This document shows, piece after piece, positions 44,679 through 54,457 of a DNA stretch of 64,000 bases. The notes under the pieces were generated by a model. It had not been told where the DNA came from. It did no database searches and saw nothing but the letters and a program-made list of their open reading frames with translations. Source of the DNA: JBGRQA01 sp041725895 (GTDB taxonomy: Bacteria > Bacteroidota > Bacteroidia > Bacteroidales > Marinifilaceae); NCBI GenBank assembly GCA_041725895.1, contig JBGRQA010000016.1:62001-126000 (forward strand). The letters run 5' to 3'. The position numbers were made by a program, and so were the translations under genes. Every line of letters starts with the position of its first letter. The first letter of the stretch is position 1.

Positions 44679-47600
44679 CTACTTCGTTAATTGGAATGTC
44701 TTTTCAAAAATGGGAACTTCCGCCTCGTTTACTTCGTCTTCCCATACCTTAATGGTCCAATCCCCTTCAACCAGGTACTTCTCACGCTCCATAACCCAAC
44801 CAATAAACTGGGGATCTGAGCTTTTAACATTAAAGAGAAAATCTTCCTCAGTATCAACTCCAAAAAACGATTTAATAGGCGGATGGTAAACCATGGCAGC
44901 AAGTACTTTACCACTCATCAGATTGTTGAACTTATATCTGAAACCGAAAACCATTCCTTCTTCGAGTACAATCGTATCCTGTTCGGCAACCAAATCAAGC
45001 TGGTTGGCCTGGGGATAATTCTTGTAAAGGCTTACTTTTTCGGAAGTGGAATAGATTCCTGAATCAATTAATTCAAATTGGGATTCTCCTGCATCCTCCG
45101 ATGAAATAATTTCCAACTCCTCTTCTTTTAGCACTGTTCCAAGTCCTGGATCTATCAATCTAAAAATCCACTTCCCTTCCGTCACCTCATCTTCTGTCTG
45201 AAATTTTCGAAAGAAACCAATTCCATTACCATGACAAAGTACAAATTTCCGTTTGCTTAGAGTAGTTACTTCTCCTTTCCACTTATCAAACAATGGCGGA
45301 TGCTCAATCTCTCCCCGCAATGTATATCCGTCTTCCAGATCAGGACAATCAAATTCGAACTTCAAACCAAAACTGATTCCCGGTTTACCGACAATTGTCC
45401 GACTTTCACTCAACTTATCACCAGGTAACTCATCGTCGGAATACAATCCAAAAAAAGTATTCTTTAAAGAATAATCAACGGCCTGAAACTCTTTCTTGAT
45501 AAAGAACAGTCTACGGAATAAGTAATCGGTATCCTCCATATTGGATACCTCAATCGTCCAGGTCCCAGGTTTGAGTTCAACCTCATTCTGAAATTCCCAA
45601 CCAATAAAAACCGGCTCTTTGGCATTGATTTGCTGATACCATTCAACCGAAGAGATTGATTCACCCGAATCGATTCTCTCGGGAAAGCTGATGCGAACTT
45701 TCACGTCAAAGTACTGCTGCCGTCCTTGTGGTGTTGCCAAAAGCTTAACACCAATGGTTTTCCCAACTTCCGGAATTAAAGTATCAGTTTCTTCAATAAG
45801 GTTTGCTTCGAGATACTTCACCTTCTCTCTTCCCTCACAAGGAATAGCAGGAATGGTTTCGGGATCAAATACTCCATGCTCCCAAAGAGTAAAACGAGGA
45901 TTCTTATATTCATTGATGAAATTCCCTTTGGCCTGAGTAACAGATACAATTCGACCTCCCACTATCATACTTACGGGCACACTTGGAAAATCGATTTCAA
46001 AAGTTTCTCTCTCCTCTTCCGGTGTATTTTCAAACACATCCTTCAGATTCCATAATGTAAAATCCCCATTAACAATGGCACAAAAGTACTTACCACAGGG
46101 ACTAAAAAAAACTATTTCGGGTCGATAGGTATCTTCAGCATAATTCAACCGGCCCAAATATTTCCCCGTATTCAAATCAGAGAAACCAAATGAATCTTCG
46201 GTACTGGCAGAATCACCACAGATGGCAATAGTATTGCTATCCTCCGAAACAAAAGCACTGCCGAAATCAAAATTCCCAATGCATGTATAGAAATCCATAT
46301 TCGGCAAATTGTATACATTTTTATCTACAATTAGTTTTTGGGAATCAGGAGTCACAACCAAATCCAAACATGTTCCGTAATCTCCCAGATTTTGATGGCT
46401 TTTAAGTTGCTTTCCGGTGTAAGGATCAAACTCAACTACAGACGAACTATTACCGTAATTAAGTACAAAAAAGCTTTTGCCATCTCTGGTTAAAACCGGA
46501 TTGCTAAAATCACTAAAAGGGATAGACCACCTGCTGATTTCTGATAATGAATCCAATTCGAAATAGATTACGGTACCATGCTTTTCTTGAGAAAGATCAA
46601 TATTGAAAACATCACCATTGTCCTCAAAATCGTCATCATCATCGCCCCCGATAACTACAGCCAACTTGTGCCCGTCATCAGTTAGAAACAAGTGACTCGC
46701 ATTGGCCCTTATCCTAAATGTATCCTGACCTGAACCCAAATGCCAACCTTGAATAACTCCTTCACTTAAAGTCACAAAATGAACAGGACTATTATTTTGA
46801 ATATGGCTGGTTGTCACCAATTCGGAAACAGTAGTCTCATCGGTACTCAGGTTTCGTACGGTGAATTGCGTCTTTTTAACGAAATCAACCACACGGATCA
46901 GTCCCTCATCACAGGTTAATAAATAATCCTTCCCTTCAAAAGTTATAAAACCAGCCTGATCCGTATCGTATACAATAGAAGCATAAGGAGTACGTTCCCG
47001 CTTCACACGACCATCATCCTGCAACTGAATACCATTGATTTCGGAAAGATCACATGGAACCATGCGAATTGATGCTTCCTCATCGCCATCGATCAAGTCC
47101 TCTACAGTTTCGTCGTACATCTCAACCAGTTCAGCATATTCCTCTTCCGAACAAACCTCCTGGAGGGTGGTATCAATTCGACTATCTGTAAATCCTTCCT
47201 CCCAGTCGCTGATCTCGATCTCCTCACGTAAATCATCACCCTTCAGCCGACCATATTCATAGTCCATTCCTATACCTGAAGCCACGTGATCCTCTGCCAG
47301 TAGTTTTACAAATCGCGAACGAAATTCCTTCTCCTCCAGTTTTTCACAGACGATATTTTCAAAGGTATCCACAAACTCATAGTTCGCCATTGCCCGACCA
47401 TAGCCAGAAGCATACAGGTATATCATTTCGTCGGCATCAGGATATAAGGAAGGTAGAAGTTTGTAACCGATACTAAGAGCCGAAACATCATGCCATTTAT
47501 TATAAACCGCATAGCATTCGATTAACAAAGGAATGTACTCGGGACTCAATTTCAGAAGAGCCTTAATGGGCGATTCAAATAGAATACGCTGATCATCGAA

Positions 47601-48203
47601 ACGGATATCCCCTTCACTCCCCATGGTATAATGAACAGCATTAATCAAATCAATATATTTCAATACCTCGGCACGCAACTCTTCATCTGCAACCAATGCA
47701 TCAAATATCGTTTGTTCGGTCTTAACATCACTGTCACTAATTACTACGCTTCCATCAGCCTGCTTAACCTCATAAAAATAGTTAACTCCGTAATCATCGA
47801 AATCCAAAAGCATAGATAACTTCGTTAGATCAAAAACGTTATCATACATCTTTTGAATGGCCGATTTTAGCGTCTCTCTATCATCAAAATCGATAACAAT
47901 CCGGTGAATATTCTCAGGTCCGTAATGATGATCCAGATAATTCAACAGATCATCCTTCACTACGGGCAAATATTGATCGGCATCAATCAATTCACGAAGT
48001 GTACTATAGTATTCCGGTAATTTTCGTATAATGGTTTTGATATAATACACGAATTGGCTCTGAAAATGAACTCTTTCCTTTTCATCTTCAACATTGCAGA
48101 TACTGCGAACAGATTGATACAATTCAGTAAACTTTTCCTTACTGCAACCTGAAAGCTTAATCAGCTCCTCAAAGATTTTCTCGTATTGCGGTGTTTCTTG
48201 CAT
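44679..48203 (-). CDS. Giant scaffold: helical domain + beta-propeller + three DUF3859-like modules
   Basis: A 1174-aa soluble protein. Residues ~1-390 are helical. ~400-785 form a propeller (YLLTCDEGLIRVVDF, VIQGWHLGSG, FFVLNYGNSSSVVEF, VDKNVYNLPNMDFYTC). Then three tandem sandwich modules follow at ~795-905, ~910-1035 and ~1043-1174, each with G(L/I)Y-, FGF/FG-, HPP- and EG.W-type signatures (third: GIYSTS, VFGFRYKF, VYHPPI, VEGDWTIKVW). They resemble DUF3859. No catalytic motif or signal peptide. The 915-aa protein at 51349 is a paralogue lacking about 260 of the N-terminal helical residues. First gene of a three-gene operon, divergent from the LytS kinase; its promoter shares an element with the paralogue's. 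Confidence 0.82.
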   Translation of the reverse strand: MQETPQYEKIFEELIKLSGCSKEKFTELYQSVRSICNVEDEKERVHFQSQFVYYIKTIIRKLPEYYSTLRELIDADQYLPVVKDDLLNYLDHHYGPENIHRIVIDFDDRETLKSAIQKMYDNVFDLTKLSMLLDFDDYGVNYFYEVKQADGSVVISDSDVKTEQTIFDALVADEELRAEVLKYIDLINAVHYTMGSEGDIRFDDQRILFESPIKALLKLSPEYIPLLIECYAVYNKWHDVSALSIGYKLLPSLYPDADEMIYLYASGYGRAMANYEFVDTFENIVCEKLEEKEFRSRFVKLLAEDHVASGIGMDYEYGRLKGDDLREEIEISDWEEGFTDSRIDTTLQEVCSEEEYAELVEMYDETVEDLIDGDEEASIRMVPCDLSEINGIQLQDDGRVKRERTPYASIVYDTDQAGFITFEGKDYLLTCDEGLIRVVDFVKKTQFTVRNLSTDETTVSELVTTSHIQNNSPVHFVTLSEGVIQGWHLGSGQDTFRIRANASHLFLTDDGHKLAVVIGGDDDDDFEDNGDVFNIDLSQEKHGTVIYFELDSLSEISRWSIPFSDFSNPVLTRDGKSFFVLNYGNSSSVVEFDPYTGKQLKSHQNLGDYGTCLDLVVTPDSQKLIVDKNVYNLPNMDFYTCIGNFDFGSAFVSEDSNTIAICGDSASTEDSFGFSDLNTGKYLGRLNYAEDTYRPEIVFFSPCGKYFCAIVNGDFTLWNLKDVFENTPEEERETFEIDFPSVPVSMIVGGRIVSVTQAKGNFINEYKNPRFTLWEHGVFDPETIPAIPCEGREKVKYLEANLIEETDTLIPEVGKTIGVKLLATPQGRQQYFDVKVRISFPERIDSGESISSVEWYQQINAKEPVFIGWEFQNEVELKPGTWTIEVSNMEDTDYLFRRLFFIKKEFQAVDYSLKNTFFGLYSDDELPGDKLSESRTIVGKPGISFGLKFEFDCPDLEDGYTLRGEIEHPPLFDKWKGEVTTLSKRKFVLCHGNGIGFFRKFQTEDEVTEGKWIFRLIDPGLGTVLKEEELEIISSEDAGESQFELIDSGIYSTSEKVSLYKNYPQANQLDLVAEQDTIVLEEGMVFGFRYKFNNLMSGKVLAAMVYHPPIKSFFGVDTEEDFLFNVKSSDPQFIGWVMEREKYLVEGDWTIKVWEDEVNEAEVPIFEKTFQLTK

Positions 48204-48262
48204 TTGTTTATGTTTTCACACGGAACTAAGCCGGTTATCATTTTAACTATATTTTGATATGA

Positions 48263-48270
48263 CAAAAGTA
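48263..48270 (-). promoter_or_regulatory. -7 box TACTTTTG of the giant propeller operon
   Basis: On the minus strand TACTTTTG matches TAnnTTTG, 59 bp before the start at 48203 and 28 bp downstream of the shared element at 48299-48324. Confidence 0.65.
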
Positions 48271-48298
48271 GGCTCCGGTTTCCATATTCGAATTAACC

Positions 48299-48324
48299 GA
48301 TTTATAAGCGTTATGGATTTATTT
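48299..48324 (-). promoter_or_regulatory. Shared upstream element of the propeller paralogues (copy 1)
   Basis: On the minus strand it reads AAATAAATCC, two bases, AACG, two bases, TATAAATC. The copy at 51233-51262 has the same blocks with a 4-base longer gap. The TATAAATC end is 28 bp from the -7 box here and 27 bp in the other copy. The repeated ATAAATC (17-bp period here, 21 in the other) could bind a LytTR dimer such as the regulator encoded between the two genes. Binding is inference. Confidence 0.7.
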
Positions 48325-48440
48325 ATAATTGCGGATTACCTGTATTCCCAACTGTTCTGAACACAATAGGAGAAATTCTCCGGAGGATTTATGCTGAAGA
48401 TCTTATGCTAAACCTATAGTTCTGGTTAGATGTTTTTTTA

Positions 48441-48448
48441 TACTTTTG
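48441..48448 (+). promoter_or_regulatory. -7 box TACTTTTG of the LytS kinase gene
   Basis: TACTTTTG is a clean TAnnTTTG match, 25 bp before the ATG at 48474. The shared AACG-nn-TATAAATC element is not near this promoter, so the kinase is probably under separate control. Confidence 0.65.
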
Positions 48449-48473
48449 CAACCCGAAAAACCAAAATACAGAA

Positions 48474-50354
48474 ATGCTAAAACTGAAAATTCATATCATC
48501 GCCATTTTTTGTATACTGTTTACAGTAAACGGAATGGCAAACAATATAGCACCACTTCTAACCCGGGCTGATTCTTTATCCAAACAGCATTCAAAAAAGG
48601 TCTTGCCCCTTCTGTATCAATGTCAGAAATACATAAAATACGGACATGCGACCAACACGCAAAAAGTCCGGGTATACAAATTATTTTCCAAGTATTTCCT
48701 AAAGCAGGAACTTCTGGATTCTGCCTACACCTACTGCAATTTACGATTGGAATATGCCGAAAAATCAAATCAAACCGATGATATCATCCTCGCCAAAACA
48801 GACCTGGGAGAAATTTATGGGAAAAAAGGGAATTACAAAAAAGCACTGAAACTACTAACAGAGGCGAGAGAACTTAGTAAATTATCAGGCGATCCGACCT
48901 TTAAGGCCAACATACTAACCAACCAGGCCTATCTCTACTATTCATTTGAGAAAAAAAGACAATGTGTGACTTTACTCCGGGAAGCACTGAAGATCTATCG
49001 CCAGCAAAAAGACAGTGTAAACATGTCGTACATGAACAACAATATCGGGATATTGTACAAGCATCAACTCAAATACGACAGTGCGGTCTTTTACCTGAAC
49101 CAGGCCTACCTCCTGGCTAAACATAGTAAAGACACGCTGGGGATGGCCAGTGCCTGTAACAATATGGGAATTACACTAGCCCTTGGCAAAAACAATAAAG
49201 ATGCAGAAAAATACCTTCAAAAATCACTTCACTACTACAATCAGTTAGATCGCGAAGAGCTTTCACTCTACAGCAATCTGGGGCATGTATACAAAGAGCT
49301 GGGGAAAAGAAATGAAAGCATAAAATACCTGAACAAAGCCATACAACTTGCCATGAATCTTGACGAACCTCAAAAAACACTTTCCCTGTTAAAAGAGGTT
49401 TCAGATTTTTACCGCGATATAAAAGACTGGCGGAATTCCCTTTACTACATGAATGAATACCACAAGTACAAGGAGATGGTATATCAAAAAGAACTTCCCG
49501 AAATTATAGACAAGATTAAAGCAGAAGCCGATCTTAAAATAAAGGAGAAAACCATACAATTACTGACCGAAAAAAATAATTACCAAGCCCTTTACCTAAA
49601 GCATAAAAACATTCTGATTGTTGTTTTAATTTCATTAATCATTGCTGTAATATGTCTGGCTTACAACCTACATGCACGCAACAAAATTGAAAACAAACGC
49701 AAAGAACTGTTAATGGAACAAAGACTCCTGCGTTCCCAAATGAATCCGCACTTTTTCTTTAATACCCTAACCACCCTTCAAACATTCGTAATAAACAACG
49801 AAGCCCGGTTGGCTGGAAAGTACATTGCAAAATTTGCTAAGCTAATGCGTGAAATTCTTGAGAACTCCACCAAAAGCAGAATATCTTTGGACAAAGAAAT
49901 TGAAGCTCTGGAAAATTACCTGACCCTACAGCAAATTCGATTGAACAACAACTTTGATTTCCACATTCACATAGATGAAGAAATTGACGATCATTCCATT
50001 GCAATTCCCCCGATGTTGATTCAACCTTTTATCGAAAACGCCATCGAGCACGGACTGAAACATCTTACCCACAAGGAAGGAGAATTAAACATTCACTTTT
50101 CGGTAGAAAATGACCTGCTCAATGTAGTAATATGTGACAATGGAATAGGCAGAACAAAATCGAGCCAGATCAATAGTTTACTTAGAAAAGACCACAATTC
50201 CCTTGGGGCAAAGATCACCAACGAAAGACTGGAATTAATAACCAACGATAAGAAGAAAAAATCCCGACTCATCATCTACGATTTATACGATCAAAATCAA
50301 GAAGCTGCGGGAACAAAAGTAGAACTTAAGATCCTATTCGAAAAGTTCCGCTAA
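48474..50354 (+). CDS. TPR-LytS sensor histidine kinase of the propeller locus
   Basis: A 626-aa kinase. Signal peptide (IIAIFCILFTVNGMANN), six or so periplasmic TPRs (residues ~90-330, GNYKKALKLLTEARELSK-type), one membrane helix (ILIVVLISLIIAVICLAYNL, ~380-400), then the His_kinase domain with His426 in SQMNPHFFFNTL and an HATPase (FIENAIEHGLKH, DNGIGRTKSSQ, LGAKITNERLELI). Paired with the LytTR regulator 66 bp downstream. Divergent from the 1174-aa propeller gene, so the kinase and regulator sit between the two propeller paralogues. Confidence 0.92.
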   Translation: MLKLKIHIIAIFCILFTVNGMANNIAPLLTRADSLSKQHSKKVLPLLYQCQKYIKYGHATNTQKVRVYKLFSKYFLKQELLDSAYTYCNLRLEYAEKSNQTDDIILAKTDLGEIYGKKGNYKKALKLLTEARELSKLSGDPTFKANILTNQAYLYYSFEKKRQCVTLLREALKIYRQQKDSVNMSYMNNNIGILYKHQLKYDSAVFYLNQAYLLAKHSKDTLGMASACNNMGITLALGKNNKDAEKYLQKSLHYYNQLDREELSLYSNLGHVYKELGKRNESIKYLNKAIQLAMNLDEPQKTLSLLKEVSDFYRDIKDWRNSLYYMNEYHKYKEMVYQKELPEIIDKIKAEADLKIKEKTIQLLTEKNNYQALYLKHKNILIVVLISLIIAVICLAYNLHARNKIENKRKELLMEQRLLRSQMNPHFFFNTLTTLQTFVINNEARLAGKYIAKFAKLMREILENSTKSRISLDKEIEALENYLTLQQIRLNNNFDFHIHIDEEIDDHSIAIPPMLIQPFIENAIEHGLKHLTHKEGELNIHFSVENDLLNVVICDNGIGRTKSSQINSLLRKDHNSLGAKITNERLELITNDKKKKSRLIIYDLYDQNQEAAGTKVELKILFEKFR

Positions 50355-50420
50355 TACATTTGCAATACCAAAACCCTTTCCCTGTATTTTTTTAATTAGC
50401 AATCACAAAACAGAATAAAA

Positions 50421-51161
50421 ATGAAGGTAGTTATAGTTGACGACGAGAATATCATAAGAAACGGCTTGTCCTCCATGCTTCGGATGTACTGTCCCGATGT
50501 GGAAATTGTTGGCCTGTGCGGAAGCGTAGATGAGGCAATACCAACCATTGTAAACTCCAAACCCGACCTGGTACTTCTGGACATTCGAATAGAGGGAGGT
50601 TCCGGTTTCGATATCATCAATACACTTGGTCGCGATATGCCCATGGTCATCTTCATAACAGCCTACGAAGACTATGCCATCAAAGCATTCAAATACAATG
50701 CCATTGATTATTTGGTAAAACCCATCGATCCTGACGAACTGGAAGAATCGATCCAGAAAGCATCCGATCATTTGAATAAGGAGGACAATCACCTCCTGCT
50801 TTCTTCCTTACAGAATGCGCTATCAACAAAGAAAAAACCGGAAAAACTAGTCCTGAAAACCCAGGAGTGCATTCATGTTGTAAAAATCTCCGACATTATC
50901 TATTGTATGTCTGACGGTTCCTATACCAATATCATCACTACAGATCAGAAAATAATCGTATCCAAACTGATAAAGGAATATACCGAACTGCTAAAGGATC
51001 ACATGTTTATTCGGATTCATCAGTCCTATCTCATCAATATGAATAAAATTGTGAAATACAGCAAGGAAGGATACGTTCTTTTGGAGAATAATATTTCCCT
51101 TCCCGTTGCGGCACGACGTAAGGAGCACTTTCTAAAAGAGCTTGAGAAGATATTTGAGTAG
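50421..51161 (+). CDS. LytTR response regulator of the propeller locus
   Basis: A 246-aa regulator: receiver with the DDE acidic triad (7-9), phospho-acceptor Asp54 in VLLDIRIEGG, Lys in LVKPI, and a LytTR DNA-binding domain from ~145 (ISDIIYCMSDGSYTNIIT ... MFIRIHQSYLINMNKIV). It follows its kinase and is flanked by the two propeller genes whose promoters share the element at 48299 and 51233, so it is the natural candidate to activate both. Confidence 0.93.
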   Translation: MKVVIVDDENIIRNGLSSMLRMYCPDVEIVGLCGSVDEAIPTIVNSKPDLVLLDIRIEGGSGFDIINTLGRDMPMVIFITAYEDYAIKAFKYNAIDYLVKPIDPDELEESIQKASDHLNKEDNHLLLSSLQNALSTKKKPEKLVLKTQECIHVVKISDIIYCMSDGSYTNIITTDQKIIVSKLIKEYTELLKDHMFIRIHQSYLINMNKIVKYSKEGYVLLENNISLPVAARRKEHFLKELEKIFE

Positions 51162-51232
51162 TAAAATTACGGGACAATCTTATTTCACAATAAAGATCCT
51201 TTCCTGCAATAAAAATCATTGGATCAATTCGA

Positions 51233-51262
51233 AAATAAATCCTTTTCCAACGAATATAAATC
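51233..51262 (+). promoter_or_regulatory. Shared upstream element of the propeller paralogues (copy 2)
   Basis: Reads AAATAAATCC, six bases, AACG, two bases, TATAAATC: the same blocks as 48299-48324. Ends 27 bp before a -7 box (51290) and 86 bp before the start at 51349. Confidence 0.7.
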
Positions 51263-51289
51263 TATCAGAAATCACTAAATTAATGTGAA

Positions 51290-51297
51290 TAGTTTTG
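51290..51297 (+). promoter_or_regulatory. -7 box TAGTTTTG of the 915-aa propeller gene
   Basis: TAGTTTTG matches TAnnTTTG; 51 bp before the ATG at 51349. Confidence 0.65.
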
Positions 51298-51348
51298 CAA
51301 TTCGAACAAAGCATTTGTTAGGAACAACTCATTATTTCATAATGCAAG

Positions 51349-54096
51349 ATGATGACTAAGAATTACATTCAACTATTTCCACAAGTAATGGCTGAAGATA
51401 CGTTGGATAAGGACCAATTTGAAGAATTGTACGAAAACTTAAGGCTACACTTTAACATTGAGGATGAGCACCGAAGATATCATTTTCAGGATAATTTTGC
51501 CAACGCCGTTACAGAACTGCTACTACGTTTTCCGGACTATCGAATCACCCTGCGCCGACTGGTCAAGAACGACGATAGTCTGGAATACGTGAAGGAATCT
51601 TTGCTGCATACGATTGACAGGAATACTGATCGCTCCGAAACCATGGAAACAGTTCGGGAAGCTGAGCAGAACTTACACCTCAACCTTTACAAAGCTAATA
51701 TCACCCTTTTTAATCAGGGTGGTTCCGATATCATTCAGTTCGCCAATAGAAACTATTTACTATTGGGACAAAAGGGGGTTTTAAGAATAATCGATTTCGA
51801 CCTTGGTGAGCAGGTGACCAAAAGAGTGCTAGGCACACCTCAAACAAGAATAGACAGGATTATTGGTTGCAGAGAGATCAATGAATCCAGTCCGGTGCAC
51901 TTTATTACCCAAGGCGGTCACATCATACAAGCCTGGCACCTGAATCAAACAGAGCCGGTTTTCACGATTCAGGCAGATGCCCAGAAACTATTTCTGGACG
52001 GCAATGGGAACGAACTGGTTCTTCTGATGAACAACGAAGAGCCGAATACGAAAACCCAGGAAACTTTCCTTCAGGAAATTCGTGTATACGATCTTAACAA
52101 CAAAAAGGAGATCCGTCGTTTTATCATGAAACGAAACCGGAATTCCCATATTCGGATGAGCCCCAATGCCTCCTATCTCTATGAAATTCCTTCCCTCCTC
52201 CAAAAGAACACCACAATAGTAAATAAGGTACCCAGGGTTTGGAGCCTATTCCAGGACAGTGTTCCTATCTGGCTAGGGACCCCTAAACCAATTGAGCCTT
52301 GTTTGGATGTTCAAATTACCCCCGACAATCATCATCTGGTTACCTGCAGCAAAGTGTACAACCTTCCGGGAATGGACTTTTATACCTGCTTTAAAAACAG
52401 TAGAAAGGGCCAGATAGCACTATCAAAAGACGGGCAATTCGCTGCTATTTTCAGCGATTGTGAATTTCGAATTTACAATGTAAAAACAGGCTGCCTCTAT
52501 AGAAGAATAGAGACAAATGTTGCACAATTTTGTCCTATAACCTTCTATTTTAGCCCCGATAACGAGTACTTTTTTGCTAGATCCGGGGATCTGCTACACA
52601 TCTGGAACCTCATGGATCTGCCAGGGAAAATACAGGAGCAAGAACCTAAAACAAAGGGTATCCGTTTTAAAACAGTACCAACTATTGGCATACACGAAAT
52701 TATTGAACAAAAAACACTCGAATACAGGCAAAAAAGTTTCGATCAGCCAATTGCTCTATCCATCAATCAGAGCTACAATGGACGCCGCAAACAAAAGGTG
52801 GAAAATGCAAAAGACAACTCAAACGAAGAGCAACTCCTCTACCTCAATCCCGATGCTAATCCTCTACTTAAAGTAAGAGACTATGGGACCTACAATACTC
52901 GAAACCAGGCACAAGAGAATTTACCCGGTCAGGCTTCCGTAGCCGTTCACAAATCTGTATTAAGGGAAAAGACATCCAACATCAGGCCTAAGGTGGGGAC
53001 CTGCTTTGGCTTGTATGCTTTTTCATCCCCGAGCAGTCAACGGCAAATGAATCATTTCGTCATAAAAGTAAACCACCCCGAAATCGTAGATCCAACAACC
53101 AATCGCAAGATCACCCAAACAAAATGGAATCAAAGCATTGGCAGAGGCATTCCCTTTTTTGTTGGATGGGTATTTGAAAATACAGCTGAACTACAGGAAG
53201 GCAAATGGAATTTTGAAATATGGGACCTTAGAGAATCCGTTTGCTACCTTCGAAAAAGCTTCTTTGTTCATTGCAAAGAGGATACGACCTACAGAATAGA
53301 AACCGTATTCTCAGGGATATACAACATGGGAATACCCTTTGATAGAAAGAACATATCCACCAACTTCATCATCGCCTATCCGGGAACGATCTTCGGGTGC
53401 AAGTTCCGCTTTGTTGCTCCTGAATTTTCAGGACAATATCAGTTGCAGGGAGAAATAAGACCACCCAAACGCCAAACCTCCGAAGACCATTACCGGTTTG
53501 AAAGAGAAGGAAACAGGAGAACCACCTTCTTCCTTCGCGACGGAGAAGAGATCGATTTTACACAAGAATTGGAGCGATATTCCAACATTCCTGAGGGGAA
53601 ATGGACCTTTACTCTATGGGACAAGGACAACAAGAAGCTGCTGCTGGAAAGAAATTTTGAACTGATTTCGCCCTGCCATATTCCACAAACTGAAGTAGAA
53701 CTGGTAGATTACGGGCTTTACCATAACCATTCCAATGTAGATTTAAACAAAAACTACCCCAAAGCAGAACAACTGGAATTAATCAAACAAAGCCATAAGT
53801 TCCCAATTACCCCCGATATGATTTTCGGATTTCGACTGAGACTAAAGGAAAAACAGGTTGGAACAGGCCGACAACTGCATGTGATATTACATCATCCGTT
53901 AATTAAAAACCTATTCGACGATATCGACCACCGTCAGTTTAAAATTTACATGGTAAAAGGCAAGGAATACTTTGTAGGATGGGTAATACTACGCGAAAAC
54001 ATGATGCAAGCAGGAGAATGGCGCTTCTCTATCTATGACCCGGAACCAGGTTATAGCGCCAAACAAATTTTCGAAACCAGCTTTCAACTATCATAG
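51349..54096 (+). CDS. Propeller paralogue with three DUF3859-like modules (915 aa)
   Basis: Residues ~1-110 are a short helical domain aligned with the N-terminus of the 1174-aa protein (FEELYENLRLHFNIEDEHRR versus FTELYQSVRSICNVEDEKER). ~115-445 are the propeller (YLLLGQKGVLRIIDF, IIQAWHLNQ, KVYNLPGMDFYTC match the paralogue). A linker is followed by three sandwich modules at ~505-645, ~655-775 and ~780-915 (last: GLYHNHS, IFGFRLRLK, LHHPLI, AGEWRFSIYD). Soluble, no catalytic residues. Start at tandem ATGs 51349/51352. Followed by a 16-bp hairpin, then the repeat ORF and the helical/sandwich gene. Likely a scaffold; function unknown. Confidence 0.82.
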   Translation: MMTKNYIQLFPQVMAEDTLDKDQFEELYENLRLHFNIEDEHRRYHFQDNFANAVTELLLRFPDYRITLRRLVKNDDSLEYVKESLLHTIDRNTDRSETMETVREAEQNLHLNLYKANITLFNQGGSDIIQFANRNYLLLGQKGVLRIIDFDLGEQVTKRVLGTPQTRIDRIIGCREINESSPVHFITQGGHIIQAWHLNQTEPVFTIQADAQKLFLDGNGNELVLLMNNEEPNTKTQETFLQEIRVYDLNNKKEIRRFIMKRNRNSHIRMSPNASYLYEIPSLLQKNTTIVNKVPRVWSLFQDSVPIWLGTPKPIEPCLDVQITPDNHHLVTCSKVYNLPGMDFYTCFKNSRKGQIALSKDGQFAAIFSDCEFRIYNVKTGCLYRRIETNVAQFCPITFYFSPDNEYFFARSGDLLHIWNLMDLPGKIQEQEPKTKGIRFKTVPTIGIHEIIEQKTLEYRQKSFDQPIALSINQSYNGRRKQKVENAKDNSNEEQLLYLNPDANPLLKVRDYGTYNTRNQAQENLPGQASVAVHKSVLREKTSNIRPKVGTCFGLYAFSSPSSQRQMNHFVIKVNHPEIVDPTTNRKITQTKWNQSIGRGIPFFVGWVFENTAELQEGKWNFEIWDLRESVCYLRKSFFVHCKEDTTYRIETVFSGIYNMGIPFDRKNISTNFIIAYPGTIFGCKFRFVAPEFSGQYQLQGEIRPPKRQTSEDHYRFEREGNRRTTFFLRDGEEIDFTQELERYSNIPEGKWTFTLWDKDNKKLLLERNFELISPCHIPQTEVELVDYGLYHNHSNVDLNKNYPKAEQLELIKQSHKFPITPDMIFGFRLRLKEKQVGTGRQLHVILHHPLIKNLFDDIDHRQFKIYMVKGKEYFVGWVILRENMMQAGEWRFSIYDPEPGYSAKQIFETSFQLS

Positions 54097-54457
54097 ATAG
54101 CCCAAGAAATGACCGAAAAAGGCCCGGACCAACTCCAAAACAAAACGGGAACAGTTCTGCTTCCTCCCAAATAATCAGATAGGAAGCAGAACTGTTACTT
54201 ACAGCAAGGAATTCGACCTTCCTCCCTACAAGGTCAAGCTACAAACTATCCCACTGCTAAAAACCCCCTCCCCCACCCTATTTTATTTTTTATTCGACTA
54301 GATCAAAACTTACGGATTCAACAATTTTTTTTTCTGATTTCACAAAAAAACAGATTTGCAGTTATTTTTATTTTTCCATATCCTGAAAAAGGCTTAACTT
54401 CTATACTGCTTATTTACACAACATTAAGTTCAATTCATCCAAAAACACACATTTGGA
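54097..54457. other. Intergenic after the 915-aa gene
   Basis: Holds the hairpin at 54150-54196; the rest is AT-rich without a supported gene. No copy of the shared AACG-nn-TATAAATC element was found here. Confidence 0.65.
54150..54196 (+). terminator. Perfect 16-bp hairpin after the 915-aa gene
   Basis: aacagttctgcttcct (54150-54165) and aggaagcagaactgtt (54181-54196) are exact reverse complements, 54 bp after the stop. No T tract, so termination is not certain. Confidence 0.65.

Noticed and set aside
45253..47819. Several ORFs opposite the 1174-aa gene
   Set aside because: Antisense shadows; the minus-strand gene is continuous and paralogous to the gene at 51349.
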